Shown here piece after piece: positions 12,566 through 24,742 of a DNA stretch of 64,000 nt. Numbering within the stretch: the first letter of the stretch is position 1; the number at the start of each line of letters is the position of its first letter. The notes beneath the pieces are model-generated. The model searched no databases, was not told where the DNA came from, and saw only the letters and a program-made list of their open reading frames with translations. The DNA lies in assembly GCA_051453625.1 (NCBI GenBank), contig JBOZIK010000001.1, positions 279,437,032 to 279,501,031 of the forward strand, written 5' to 3'. The translations under genes were made by a program, and so were the position numbers. The stretch is from Welwitschia mirabilis (Eukaryota > Gnetophyta > Gnetopsida > Welwitschiales).

Positions 12566-12807
12566 CTTCAAATAGGATACATTCTATTGCAAAATGTTAA
12601 TTTTTATTCCTTAAGTTAGAAAAGGTTCAAAGTTATTTATGTATCTTTTACTATTACTTAAGAGGACCATAACATTATGATGACTTACATTCCTACAATT
12701 ATTGATAAAATTACCTTTACCTCAGTGTATTATCATTAAATTCTTTGTTCAACACCTAAATCTTCTTGTTTAATTGCCTTTGTATTCTTCATCCTATGTC
12801 TTGCATT

Positions 12808-12822
12808 TAGTGGGGGACTATC
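12808..12822 (+). promoter_or_regulatory. Polypurine tract before an Athila-like LTR
   Basis: TTTAGTGGGGGACTA matches the polypurine tracts of the two minus-strand Athila-type elements in this window (reverse complements CTTAGTGGGGGACTA near 24,728 and CTAAGTGAGGGGCTA near 44,234). A polypurine tract primes plus-strand DNA synthesis and lies just upstream of a 3' LTR. Confidence 0.6.
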
Positions 12823-13443
12823 TTTTCATGTAAAAATTCTATAAATTCAAGAAAAAGTTACTTTCCCTAAGGGAATGGAATCCTTAAGGATTGGAGTCTT
12901 CATGAATAAATTTATGAAAAACTTATGCTTTTACAAAAATTAAAAAATTATTTTTCTAAATTCAATGAATATTCAAATGTCTTATGTTATGGATTCAATT
13001 CTATTTGATAATATTTTGGAATATTTTCATTTCCTCGTCAATTTGACTTATCTTTATTATTACTCGCTTACTTTATCATGGAGTGACAAACACTAAAAAA
13101 GGGGTGGAGGGAGGGGGACGAGGCTAGATTGTAAAACTCAACTGACCAATTTATGATATTATTTAAAGCTTGTTTCAAGTCTCATCTCATAATTTTCATC
13201 ATCAATTTTACCATTTTAATGTCAAGGATGAAAGGCATAAAATCGGGCATAATTTAGATCAAATTAGCTGCTCATCTAGGTGAAGTTTCTATAGCAAGTC
13301 GCTGTAGCATATAACTATAGTAGTCAAAGTTATTATGGTAGTTAGAGGCACTATAGCAAGTTACTATAATGTCAACATTATAGCAAAGTTACTATAGTAG
13401 TTATTATAGAAAAAATTTATTATAGAAAATTATTATATCATTC

Positions 13444-13830
13444 TTTACCTCATTATTTGGATAATACTAGAAGGATGACAATTAGCATAGAAACATCAAA
13501 AAGAAAATACTTTTAATAGTTAAACCCATCGTCCACCTATGGTTATCTGGATGACATATCAAATGATAGTCCTCTCTAATGGAATTTGACGACGATAACA
13601 TGGAATGATATGGTAGATAGTTATTAGCAGTTGGAGGAATCGTCCACCATTATTATTTGGATGACACCAAATGATAACTACTAGGAAAATAAGAACCAGA
13701 AAGATGATATTGTCATCCACCTCATCATCTGAACAACCCCCAAGATAACATTAAAAATATTCAAAATTGATAGGTGTTGAATATTAAGGAGTCATTGCCA
13801 CCATTGTTTACCTCATCATCTAGATGACAT
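13444..13830 (+). repeat. Cluster of five decayed hairpin motifs in U3
   Basis: Units lie near 13,444, 13,529-13,556, 13,640-13,666, 13,711-13,737 and 13,804-13,829. The best read TCGTCCACC..TTATCTGGATGACA or TGTCATCCACCTCATCATCT, that is, a GTCRTCC arm and a GGATGAC arm that can fold back. The same motif occurs in the LTRs and untranslated parts of the 43.6-61.9 kb element. The units lie upstream of the TATA box. Confidence 0.65.
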
Positions 13831-13933
13831 TTAGTTATTTATTTAAAAATGTAATTAAACCTTCTCAAAATTTAGTTTCAAGGGTGTCCTTTCAGATAAG
13901 ATCCCTTAACAACCTTAACTACTAATCTAGAAA

Positions 13934-13943
13934 CTATAAATAC
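13934..13943 (+). promoter_or_regulatory. TATA box of Athila-like LTR
   Basis: CTATAAATAC sits downstream of the hairpin cluster and upstream of the AT-rich LTR end. The same CTATAAATACCCC form is found on the minus strand of the nested element's LTR near 27,113-27,121. Confidence 0.55.
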
Positions 13944-14739
13944 CTCCATAAACACTCTAATTATCATCTTTGAAGCAATTTGGTATCTTGTTGAACCATC
14001 AACCAATGAAGGGTCATCCTGATTTTGAGAAGGGTTTTTCTTGGTGTTAAGCTAAAATTCCTTCATTAGGATGCTATTGCTTATTAAAACATGTAAGAAT
14101 GATTTATAATTCAATGAATAATAAAATATATTTTGTTTAATTCTCTCTTTTTCTATTCCTCATTTTCCATGATGTAGTTTCTTCAAGATTAAAGTAATAT
14201 TAATAGGGATATGTTATGGGTTTTAAGGCCTAACTAAGTGACAATATATTGGTAGTTTGGTTAATCGAATCGCATTAGAATTGCATTCATTTAGCATAGT
14301 CATTTTGCATTGCATTGCATCATATCATATGCATCTATACACTATTAATTTAGTTCATTTTGATGATTCAAAAACATAATTAATTCTATTCTTCTCTCTC
14401 TAATTCTTTCTCTCTTATTGAAATAAGGTCTTCCAACTCACTTTTCTTAAAGTCTATAAATCTAAATCAAATCTCACCACTATCCTAGGGGTTTTGTATT
14501 TCTTGAATTATGATTTATAATGTTTTGAGACTAACTTGCAGTCCTTTATCAACATCATACTATGAAATTACATCATAAAAGTACTTATAAGATTTTTATA
14601 AAGTGAATTTTTACAAGTCAACTCTATGTCACAATTCCCATGAATATGTTATAAAGGGTTATCATTATCAATGATTAGGAGGACTTATGAAGAATGATGA
14701 AATTCTAATTAGTATGTATCTAGAATGTTAACCCTTTGA

Positions 14740-15600
14740 TGTTAATGACATTAAAGTTTTAGGATCCTTTTCTACATCTAGTGGCTATTAATACATCAAT
14801 TTATTATACGCATTGATTATGTTACAAAATGGGTAGAAGCTAAATCAACCAAAACAAATGATATTAAAACTATTATCAAAATTTTCAAATAGTTGATCTT
14901 ACATCATTATAGTCATCCATAAGTTCTTATTAAAAATTAATAAACGCACTTTATTAACCAAACCATGAAGAATTTAATGAAGTCAGTAGAAATTGGGCAA
15001 AGTATTATGATTACCTATCATTCATAAATAAATGACCAAGTTAAGAATTCCAACTAAGAAATTAAAAGAAAATTAGTTAAATCATTAATTCCAATAAGGA
15101 GTAGTATAAGAGATTGCATGATGCATTATGAACAGACGAGGCAACATGAAGGTATCTATTTAGATTACAATTTATACCAAATTATCTATAGAAATAAATG
15201 TCTATTACAAGTGAAGATCTAATACAAATACTGAAACATAATGTAAAAACTAAATCTCCACAATAAAGATAACATTCCAAAGATAATAATAAAACTAGAA
15301 AATTTAGATGAAATAAAATATCATGTAGTAAATCTGGAAAAAATTGTTAAGAAGAAAATAAAGTATTATGATGATAGGAAGATAAGGAAAAGAATTTCAA
15401 TCTAGGTGATAAAAAAATACTAGATTGCATAAGTTCCCTAAAAATCTAATCACCAAGTAGAAAGGATCTTTTGAGTTAGTAAGAACAACTTAGCATGAGA
15501 TGTTATAATAGAAAACATAATTGATATATTTAACTCATACTAAATTGTTAATGGTTGAAAATTTATCATGAGAATAGGCCAAAAGATGTTAATCTTAAAA
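14740..15600 (+). pseudogene. Ty3/gypsy integrase relic
   Basis: Read across frames: DYVTKWVEAKSTKTNDIKTI (about 14,817), THFINQTMKNLMKS (about 14,945), ITYHS*INDQVKN..EIKRKL (about 15,010-15,075), KIKYYDDRKIRKR (about 15,355), and a terminal VNG*KFIMRIGQK stretch (about 15,550). This is the catalytic core and C-terminal part of an Athila/Tat-type gypsy integrase, which inserts element DNA into the host. It has many stops. RT and RNase H are not found upstream, so most of this element is deleted. Confidence 0.75.
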
Positions 15601-16800
15601 ACCCACCCACCTCCAATCCAATCATAACTAATCTAGTAGCCGTAGATAATTTATCTCAAGTTTATCCTATATACTAATTAATCCATACCTAAATAGGTAC
15701 TTACGCATATCTCTCAAAAATCCCTGAATTTTATTTTAATATGATTGTCTTATAAACCTTCATTCATAACTACATTAATTGTTATGAAGCGATGCCATGT
15801 TTCTAACTTTGTTAACATGTTGGTATTATGAAGTATGTTATTATATACTTTGATAAAACTTTAATATCTAATTTTTTAAATGCTTTTAAATCATAATAAG
15901 ATTAGTTAGTTACTGCATAAATTTTCTTCATTTGTATTTTCCTTGCATGATTTTTCTATATCATATTCCCTTTGTCATAGATAAAACTACATGAAAGAGT
16001 TTCATATCAAAGCTATAGTAATCTCCACATGAATCTAAGTATGCAATCATACCTAAGTGAAAACAAAACAAAAGAAGAAAAAGTATGAAAAGTTTTAAAG
16101 AAAAAAGTTCACAATTAAAGAGAATCTAGAAAGAATAAATATGTTAATAAGAAATATTGTAGTTGGTAGAAATGCAAGAACCTACAAAGTAATTCCTATC
16201 ATTATATACTTTGATAAAAATGGAAACCTATATGTTTTTCAACCTTGTAAGTTTTTTACCCTTTCATGTCATGCTCTTTTTTCATAGCACTTCTAAAATC
16301 TTATACTCTAGTATTTTTCATTACACTACTATAATTCATTATTAAATCCTAACACTAGAACTTTAGTATAAGAGAAACTACTAGTAAGAGTCCCAAAAGA
16401 CACATGCAAGGAGAAAATGATCTAGTGATTCGATTATGCTTTACATCAGTATGAATATTTCCCACTTTCATTAAATAATTTGAAATTAATATCTTAAGAG
16501 CAAAATTAGTTAACATTAAGGAATTAGATAAATATATGATTATATCTATAATTAGTTTCATGCATTATCAAGTCTATCTTAACATTATCATGACTACTAG
16601 TTGTATTCAGGAAACTTATGGATATTTGGTAACTTTAATATTTCCCATATTATATCCCCCATATCCATTATTACATTTGACTATAATCTACTATATTTAT
16701 GTCCTTCATATCAAGGTTTATATTTTAACTATTGTCTAAAATATTTTCTAAATTTATCATTTGCAAAGAACTAGAAAATCTTAGAAAGCAAATAGTTTAA
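15601..16800. other. Unassigned AT-rich sequence
   Basis: No recognisable gene. The word TTATATACTTTGATAAAA occurs twice (about 15,840 and 16,201). The true start of the copia element 2 LTR may lie near 16,500 but was not resolved. Confidence 0.3.
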
Positions 16801-16809
16801 AACTTCTTC

Positions 16810-17026
16810 AAGTAGTCTAGATTAAGTTTTCACAGATGTTAAATTCCTAAGTCACTAATAAGTCATACTACGGTATTACACTTAAGGTAAAATAAAGTTC
16901 TATTAAAATCTTGTTAAGTATGCTTACCTATAAAAGCAAGCTCTAACCATTGTAAAATAAATAGGAACAATAAACTCATTTTTTTAAATCTTTTTCTATG
17001 GTGTTTTGCCTTAATCTACTCTTGCA
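16810..17026 (+). mobile_element. 5' LTR of copia element 2 (3' portion aligned)
   Basis: This part aligns with 29,486-29,681: both contain TCACTAAT, a GGTAAAATAAA word, the TATA box CACCTATAAAAGC / TACCTATAAAAGC and a TTTTTTGGCC / GTTTTGCC end. The TATA-to-end distance is nearly the same (about 96 and 98). The end CTTGCA is followed by a primer site. The 3' LTR suggests about 525 bp in full, so the start may lie near 16,500. Confidence 0.65.
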
Positions 17027-17028
17027 TG

Positions 17029-17040
17029 TGGTATTAGAGC
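17029..17040 (+). promoter_or_regulatory. Primer-binding site, initiator tRNA-Met type (copia 2)
   Basis: TGGTATTAGAGC differs from the canonical TGGTATCAGAGC by one C-to-T change and follows the LTR end by two bases. Confidence 0.85.
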
Positions 17041-20000
17041 TATAGCTAGGAATCTTGAGATTCTTAAGAGGTTGCATGTCCCCTTGCATGCCTTTGCATG
17101 CCCTTTACATTCCTTTTTCATGTATTTTTTCGTATTGCTATAAATTTTTTAGGTTTTTTTAAAGAGTTAATGATTTTTTTCTATTTGCAAGTTATTTTGG
17201 CTTATATCATTCTACTTTGATTTTTCTACTTAGATCTATTTGTTTCTGAAATTTTCTAGTTTTGTAGTTATTTTCATCTATTTTTCTTACAATGAATAAA
17301 CTAGAAGCATTTTTTATAATTATAGTTACATAGGCCTCAGTCTTCTTCATTTTTAATAGCCAAAGGAAAGCAAGTCATAAATCAATAAGAAACTTTCCTA
17401 TCTTTGAGCTAGATTTCTATGGATTTGTAGACTATAACAATATGTCATCTTAGATCTATGAAGGTTGCTTTTCTGAGGCCTCTCTTAGTTATGAAGATTA
17501 AAAATGGCTTGCTTCTTAGGCATTGATGAAAAATCTTTGTTTCCTCTTCACATTTACTTCATACCTATAAATCTCTTTTTTGCCATTAGAGATAACTTGC
17601 TTCTTTCTCCTTTTCTCATTTAAACCTTAGAGTTTTTATATCTGTGAGTGATTTTCTTATGAGTTTCTTAAGTTTGCCATTTAAATTAGATCTTCTCTTG
17701 TGGTTTCCAAAGATTAATATATCAATCATTACTTTGGATGATATTTGAAGTTTCTTGGATCTTATAATTTTTGCTAAGCCTTAAATTGAAAGATTAATTA
17801 TAAAGAAAAGATGATTTGAGTTTATATTCTAGATGTGGCCCTATGACTATAGTGGTAGGACTACTAAAGGAGACAACGAAGAAATCCATAATATACTCCT
17901 CAGATTCATTGCCCTCCATTGTCTTTTTTTTTAATTATTTTAAATGCCACATGTAATTTGATGTTTGAATGTAATTGAAAACCATTAGAAGCTATTTATA
18001 TTTCATTTCCTTGTAGCCATGCTGTGACACATCTTATGAAATTCACTCACTACACGATCTTTCAATCCCATCTCAAAATGATTGAAGCATTTTTTTTCTC
18101 TCATCATTATTAAAATCCCTCTAAATTCCTAAAGATAAAAGTTTTAAAATGAATCTAGTCACACAAAATGTGGAAGATTTTAGATAGAGAAGAAGTATGT
18201 CTTGATCACATTAAGTTAAACAAATATCATCCATCAAAGATAAGTGTAGTAATTAGTTAATATAAATGATTAAATCATCAGGAAAATAGAGAAATATGAG
18301 TGATGAATTCATTTTTACATTTCACAAGAATGTACATACTGTGGAATCATGTCTATAACTATTTGAGATGGAAAATAGGTTTCCCTATTTAGAAATGCAA
18401 GGAAATAAGAATGAAAATTAGATTCATAAAAGGGAATTTTATTTTTGCAGCTTTTGCAAAACGACCTGGGTCTATAAGAATACTTCTTCATATCAAAAAA
18501 TAAAATTCAATAAGTAGGAAATACTATAGTGGTGTGAGAAGTAAGGTGGATTTGATCAACATAGGTGGATTTTAACACCACAGAATTATATTATTAGAGT
18601 TTTTACTTAGAATGTCTATCTTACATCTAGCTATGTAGGCATCGATTCTTACAACTACTCCATCCTCTGGTGATGTGAGTAAGCATGAAATCGCTATTTT
18701 ATTTAATAATGCTATAGCAATGCTATATACCATTCCATATAGAGATACCTAATAAAGAATTAATTCTTTATTTACATAGAATATTTAATTTATGCATTAG
18801 AGAAGAAAGGAAAATCTAAAATAATCTAGAGATCTTTTGATAGAGGGAGTTATAAGATATTAGCTATTTACTTTTCTAGATAATAATTGTAATGTTATGC
18901 CTAGCATACGAAATCTTTGCTATATAAAACTAATTTTAATCACACTAGAAACACCTAAAATAGGCTTTTCTCTTGTGCTTTCTAGGGACTATTAGTCACG
19001 TGATGTAACCTAAATGGTCTGTTTCTTTTCTTTTAATATATGGAATGATCCATAAAAGCGAGTACGTCTGAGGGGATCACTAATTAGTAATTTTTTTTTT
19101 AAAAGGAAATTAAATCATAAGTCTTAGTAGTGACCAATGTGTCAATATGGTTTTAAACTAAAAGTTAGTTTCCTATGCAAAGCATTTTCTATGTGATATT
19201 TACAAGAACTTGATCTAGAGAAAATGAGATCTAAGTCTTTTATTAACATGTATGTGATTTTATAGTTGAGCCTTGTGTTTTAATATATTTTCTTGACATC
19301 CATACACATAACTTTGGGTCTTTTATGTTAACACTTCTATTGAATTTTCAGATGTGTGATTTGTGTTGAGTTTTAGCTCACTTTTACACACATGTAGATT
19401 TAGTTTTTTTTAGCTTTAATTTATTCTTTTTGAGCTGTGAGAATTTTTCTAGCTATTGTAAGCCCAAAAAAATCTCTTTTTCTTACATTAATTAAGTTGG
19501 GATAAGAAGTAAGAACCACTTGACTTGAGTTTTCTCACATAAACCTGTTTTTCTTATAACTTGAATAAAACAAATTAAGATTGGGATGCTAAGCAACGTT
19601 CAATCAATTTAACTATACTAAGGTTAAGTTATTTTTTATTAGTTATTCATATTGATATTTAATTCCACCTTTTTTTCCCTTTTTTCTTTAAATTTTTCAA
19701 ACTAAAAGTTATTAACTTTTTAAATACATTATGTTATATACTAATCATAAGTCTTAGCGAGGGTAAGCATGGTGAGCCTTACATAAACATCGATCTATGT
19801 TAGGCTACACCACCTTTTGAGCTTATGTATAGCCTTTAGTAATCATAAATAAGTAGTTTGAGCCATACAAAGAGTTGTATCTCTCTTAAGTAAAAATGTC
19901 TTAGGCATCTAGAGGTTCAACGTCCCATGCAAATCTTTTTAATCAATGGTGTATTAGATAAATATCAAAGGCACAATTGTAGGATCTACTTGAATTTTAA

Positions 20001-21700
20001 CACCAAGTTAATGGAGAGGAATAAAGGTAATAATATAAAATTTACTAAATCTAAGATATAAGTAGGTAGCTAATATTGAATTACATCCTTCCTTAAGGAA
20101 GGTATATCATTAAGTTATACCCCACTAAGGTAATTTAAACTTTATCCTTTTACTCTTTTTAGAGAAAAGGGTAATATCCTTTGAAGGGATATGATCACTC
20201 CCCTAATTGAAAGTAGGACCTAAAATTCATAAATTTTTTTAGTTAATAATCTAATTATTTAAGTCACTAGCATTAAAAGTTGTCATGTTCATATAAGAAT
20301 TTTAACCAAAATTACTTTGTTCTCTTTTACGCATGTAATTATCATTTCACATGCTTGTAGGGTTTACTTTATCAATTTGTCATACACATTATAGTTTGAA
20401 TAGATCATTCAAATTGTGGATGTAAGAAATATCCCCTTTGAATTGACTATACCTCTCTATTATGGCTTTACCTTTTTTTCTTTTTGTATAAACATCTTTT
20501 CAGGTCATTATGAGTTAGATAGACTGTTTAAATTATGAATGTAAATAAGTTTATTTTCAAAACTATTTCATTTTACCTTTTTCTCTTATCACCTTTTCAT
20601 CTTGATTTAATAATTTTTTTTTTGTGTGCCAGATAGATCATTTGTTTAGTTACAGATGTGAGAAAGATACCCTTAAAAATCAACTATACCTTATAACTTA
20701 TCATTTTATCTTTCTTTTCTCTTAATAATGGCAATCTAGAAGACAAGTTTTAGACTCTTTCATATTAGTATTGATGATTAAAATCATGGATAACATCCAT
20801 GTCATCCTTTTAGATGATCAAACTTAGGAAGATTAGCATGGAGATTTCACATGCACCATGGCTATATGTGGTTTTGAAATCAGGTTTTTGGATAAAGCGC
20901 ATGCTCCTTTTTAATCTTAGGAGGAAGAAAATTCTTAGAAGTTTATATACATTAAGTTATCAAAAATCATGTAAAAACTTATGGCTTCATAACATAAGAA
21001 ATTGGTAAATCATAGTAAGACAAGCTATACCAACTTAATTACATTATGGGATATATGCTACTTAAAAAATGACTTGAATCTAACTAATCGCATTATATGT
21101 ATGAAGATCTTACATTATGAAAAAGAAAAGTTATGATAATTAATTATAAAAATTCCTGATATACATGAAAAGGTTGCTAAAATTACCATATTTTCATATA
21201 TTATGTCAACTTGCTTTGATTTTGTGTAGAGGATTCATCTCCATGTAGCTAAATTATGTTGCTACATGATAATAGCAAGCTATTAAAAATGATTTTTGAT
21301 ATGCTTAGTAAGGATATTATTGTCAATGAAGCATATTTCAACTTTATTAACATCTCATCCTCTAATGTTGCATTTAAGGTATTACATCCTCATAACAATC
21401 CCATTTAAACATGAATTCTTTAGGCAAACATCTTCTTAATGTCAAACATTATGATAAGGGTAAGGCTTCCTAAGAATAATAATAATAATAAGCTTTACTT
21501 ACTTAATGCCATTAGTCTTAGTCAAAGAATAAACCACATTAAAATAATATTGCTTTGAAGACAAACACATATTAATGTTTATAGTTAGAAAATAACGTCA
21601 TACCACTACTTATTATTAGATATTTTAAAATAAAATTAAAGCTACTCCTAAAGCAAATGAAGTTATCAATGGATTTAGTTCTTTTAATAATGTTGAATAT
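17041..21700 (+). other. Copia 2 leader and gag region, not resolved
   Basis: By position this should hold the 5' leader and gag of copia element 2, but at about 4.7 kb it is much longer than copia gag and I could not recognise gag words. Further nested insertions are likely: an LTR-like patch with a TATA-like word lies near 18,920, and AATAATAATAATAATAAG is a short microsatellite at about 21,474-21,491. Confidence 0.35.
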
Positions 21701-21764
21701 GATGAATCAAATGTGATGTTTCAATGTCATGATTTTTTATGTATAGTGGAAACATACCTCATAA

Positions 21765-23135
21765 CAAATCTTGGATTCTAAATACTAGTTAAACTAGACA
21801 TATGACTTATAGTTGTAATTACTTTGCTAAATTCATGACACAAATTAGTTAAATTTACTTGGTAGACAAAACTCTAGTTTTATAGAAGATCATGATTTAG
21901 TTAACTTTAATTTATCTTTTGTCTCATAATGAACAATATCTTATGTTTGGTATGTCCCCTCATTGAGGTTACATCTTTTCTCACTTTCCACACTAATTGG
22001 AGAAGATCACTTCATTTTCATAATAAAGGATTCCATCAACATCCATCAACATTATTGATGTTACTCAGAATTTTATCATGAAAGACTAAATGCATCATAA
22101 ACTAATGCATATTCAAGGATTTATGAGTATTCATGAAATTTCTTACCATATTTCATAAGGAAAATTTATCCATTAATAATATGACATGCTTGCATGGGTT
22201 TTCCAATGCTTATTCTTTGAATATAATGCCTGAGAACAAACATTGGATACTTCCCTCCATTCCACGTGATATTCCTTAATGTGAAGCATGTATAAAGGGT
22301 AAGATAGTACAAGACTACTTTTTTCTTAGGAAAGGGCATACTAATTAGAAGCTTTTGCTCATTCATAGTGATCTATATGGTCTTATGCTAGTTACTATAC
22401 TTCAAAGATATTGCTACTTTATATCATTTATAAGTAACTTTTTGAGTATGGCTTGGGTGTACTTTATGAGATCTAAATCTCTTAGTTTAGAAATTTTCAA
22501 GATTTTTAGAGAAAAATTCAAAAATAAAACTAGTAGAAAGATTAAGGGTTTCCACTCTTAATGGTGATGAATACACATCAATAGAATTTAAGAACTTTAT
22601 CTTTTCAAAATGCATTTATCACAAAAACATTCCCATGAATAGATCTCAATAAAATGGCCTTACTAAATGATTAAATCAAATCATAATTGATATTATACAC
22701 TTAATACTCTACTTGAATGATTGCAAAACATATATCTCAATGGATATAAGCCTTGATAAAATGGCCTCATTGAATGATTCAATTGGATCATAATTGATAC
22801 AGTACACTTAATAATGTAAAGTAAAATTATTAGTATTATTATATCTTTTAAATTGGATTGAGATTGCTTCTAAAAACGGTATATCTACTATTGAAAAATG
22901 ACATGGATATGAGCCCACTAAACCATGGTTATGTGTTTAGATGTAGTTCTATGTCCAAATTCCTATCAAACATCATGAAAATCTTTATATATATGCTTAT
23001 GTTAGCGTATTCATCAGATATCCAACTCGAGAAAAAGGGATATCACATGTACATTCTTAAGAATTGCAAAATCATTATCTTCTATGATGTCATCTTTTCA
23101 CGAATCTCATTGAGTAATTTTGAACTTAATCTTTC
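21765..23135 (+). pseudogene. Ty1/copia protease and integrase relic (copia 2)
   Basis: Protease-site words WILNTS*TRHMTYSCNYFAKF start near 21,770. Integrase follows: CEACIKGKIVQDYF (about 22,282), LIHSDLYGLM (about 22,357), then WVYFMRSKSLSLEIFKIFRE and KNKTSRKIKG (about 22,455-22,555), a partly duplicated 'PQQNG' region, and finally FIRYPTREKG / YHMYILKNCKIIIFYDVIF (about 23,015-23,100). These are successive copia integrase landmarks. It is broken by stops. The coding trail breaks at 23,497 where another element is inserted and resumes at about 27,630. Confidence 0.8.
22630..22845 (+). repeat. Imperfect ~107-bp duplication inside copia integrase
   Basis: Two similar stretches, about 22,634-22,700 and 22,740-22,811, both carry ATAAAATGGCCT, AATGATT, TCATAATTGATA and GTACACTT/TATACACTT words. 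The duplicated part corresponds to the conserved region near the integrase 'PQQNG' motif. Confidence 0.6.
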
Positions 23136-23772
23136 CAAGCTTTATCCTTCCTTTTACTCCATGTACATATTGGATTATTAACATTCTACATTTAAGGGAA
23201 AGATGTACCCACTACTATCAACTCATTAGTTCTTTTTAGTTAAGATGGTTTGTCTACTATACAACTTAGAGGAATTAAGCAATTTTGTGTGCTTAGCAAA
23301 TATGAACATGATTTCAATAGCAACTCATTATATTATCTTATTGAAAATTTTGACGATCACAAAGATGAAAATGATGTACTTATTTAGAATCTAATTTACA
23401 ATACGTTCATGATGATAAAAACCATGAAATTAAAAGTTGGTAGAGCTCTTATGCATTCTTTGGTGATGATAAGTAGTTTCATTTGACTTTTCATAAATGT
23501 TGTGATGTGCATCGTGTGCTTCTTACCTTTAATGAATGATCTTTAAATGTAACCTGAAATTTTAGTATCTAATCCACATAAATACACACTTGTATAATGG
23601 GGTTAATCTGAATTTCATACTCTAGAGAGGAATTCAAAATGATACCTAGAAAATTTCTTCATTTAGAAAGAAATTAAAATGGTATTCTAGTTTTAAAATG
23701 ATAAATGACAATGCAATAATGGATGAAATGCAACACATTAATACAAAGATGAGATGCAAGCCTAAATGCAAG

Positions 23773-23872
23773 NNNNNNNNNNNNNNNNNNNNNNNNNNNN
23801 NNNNNNNNNNNNNNNNNNNNNNNNNNNNNNNNNNNNNNNNNNNNNNNNNNNNNNNNNNNNNNNNNNNNNNNN
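23773..23872. other. Assembly gap (100 N) with repeated flanks
   Basis: CTAAATGCAAG lies directly left of the gap and TAAATGCAAG directly right. The partner LTR shows one such word at this place. The gap may therefore be an unmerged overlap with no missing sequence. Confidence 0.7.
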
Positions 23873-24269
23873 TAAATGCAAGCACTAGCCAAGTTTAACA
23901 ATCTATCATCACCTAAATTGACCTTTATAATTCATATTAATTATAAGTTAATGTTACTTTAATTGCAACCAACATAAACTATAAAGAAGATAAAAGAGAG
24001 ATAATTTAAGAAATAAGTATACTTTATTAACATTAACAAAATGCACCTTAATGCATCCACTTATAAGTAACAAACCCTCAATGGAGGATACACATCCCCA
24101 CACTAAGTTGGTTCTTCTCCTAAACGAATGGATCCCTTGCTCAATTGAAATCCAAACATCACAAGAATAATCGATGTAAAAAAAATGAGGATCCTAAAGG
24201 GGTATTTATATGTTTATATTAATTGTTGAGGTTGTAAAGAAGCAATAACAGATCAAGAGTAATCATATC

Positions 24270-24530
24270 ACTAATTTTGTAATGTCTTCTTGATGTAACA
24301 TCTTCTTCCATATGTATTCTTAGTGTAACATCTTTATTGGTGTAACATCTTCTTTTATGTATCTTCTTAGTGTAATGTATTCTTGGTGTAACATCTTCTT
24401 GGTATAGTGTATTCTCATTGTAACATTTTCTTTGTGTAATCTCTTCTAGGTATAATGTATTTTCGGTGTAACATCGTCTTCCACATGTCTTCTTGGTGTA
24501 ATGTCTTCTTGATGTAATGTCTTCACAGTT
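24270..24530. repeat. LTR minisatellite, unit near TCTTCTTGGTGTAATGTAT
   Basis: About a dozen degenerate units of roughly 16-20 bases (TTCTTgGTGTAAcaTC / TTCTTgGTGTAAtgTa) run in tandem. On the minus strand this lies upstream of the TATA box, that is, in U3. The same array is in the partner LTR. Confidence 0.8.
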
Positions 24531-24727
24531 TGAATTAAACCCATGATGCTCTAGATAAGTTAAGGTATCTAAAACATGTCAGGGAAAAGTTCATAAAATA
24601 GAAATTAATGCTTTGTTTGATCATCTTGATAGATCTTGAAATTCTTCCTAAATTGATAAAAATTCTACTTAAATAGACATAAAACATGCTCTAAAAATAA
24701 CATTAAATATCACTAATTTGACTTACA

Positions 24728-24742
24728 TAGTCCCCCACTAAG
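24728..24742 (-). promoter_or_regulatory. Polypurine tract of nested element
   Basis: TAGTCCCCCACTAAG, in element sense CTTAGTGGGGGACTA, lies directly inside the left LTR. It closely matches the tracts at 12,808-12,822 and 44,234-44,248. Confidence 0.75.

Larger units (their letters stand above)
12823..14140 (+). mobile_element. Athila-like LTR (probably 3' LTR), plus orientation
   Basis: It begins just after the polypurine tract and contains a cluster of hairpin motifs (13,444-13,830) followed by a TATA box (CTATAAATACC, 13,934) and AT-rich AATAAAATAT sequence near 14,110. This is the U3-to-R order expected for a plus-strand LTR. The right edge is approximate. A second purine-rich tract (GGGGTGGAGGGAGGGGGACG, 13,099-13,118) lies inside and could be an alternative LTR start at about 13,127. 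Confidence 0.5.
23498..24727 (-). mobile_element. Left (3') LTR of nested element
   Basis: Starts TGTTGTGATG and ends CTTACA. It contains a 100-base N run (23,773-23,872), a minus-strand TATA box (24,200-24,212; reverse complement TATAAATACCCC) and a minisatellite (24,270-24,530). It aligns along its length with 26,520-27,626. Confidence 0.8.

Noticed and set aside
22858-23181. 107-residue open frame
   Set aside because: It is a piece of the copia 2 integrase (its YHMYILKNCKIIIFYDVIF part matches) read with frame slips, not a separate gene.
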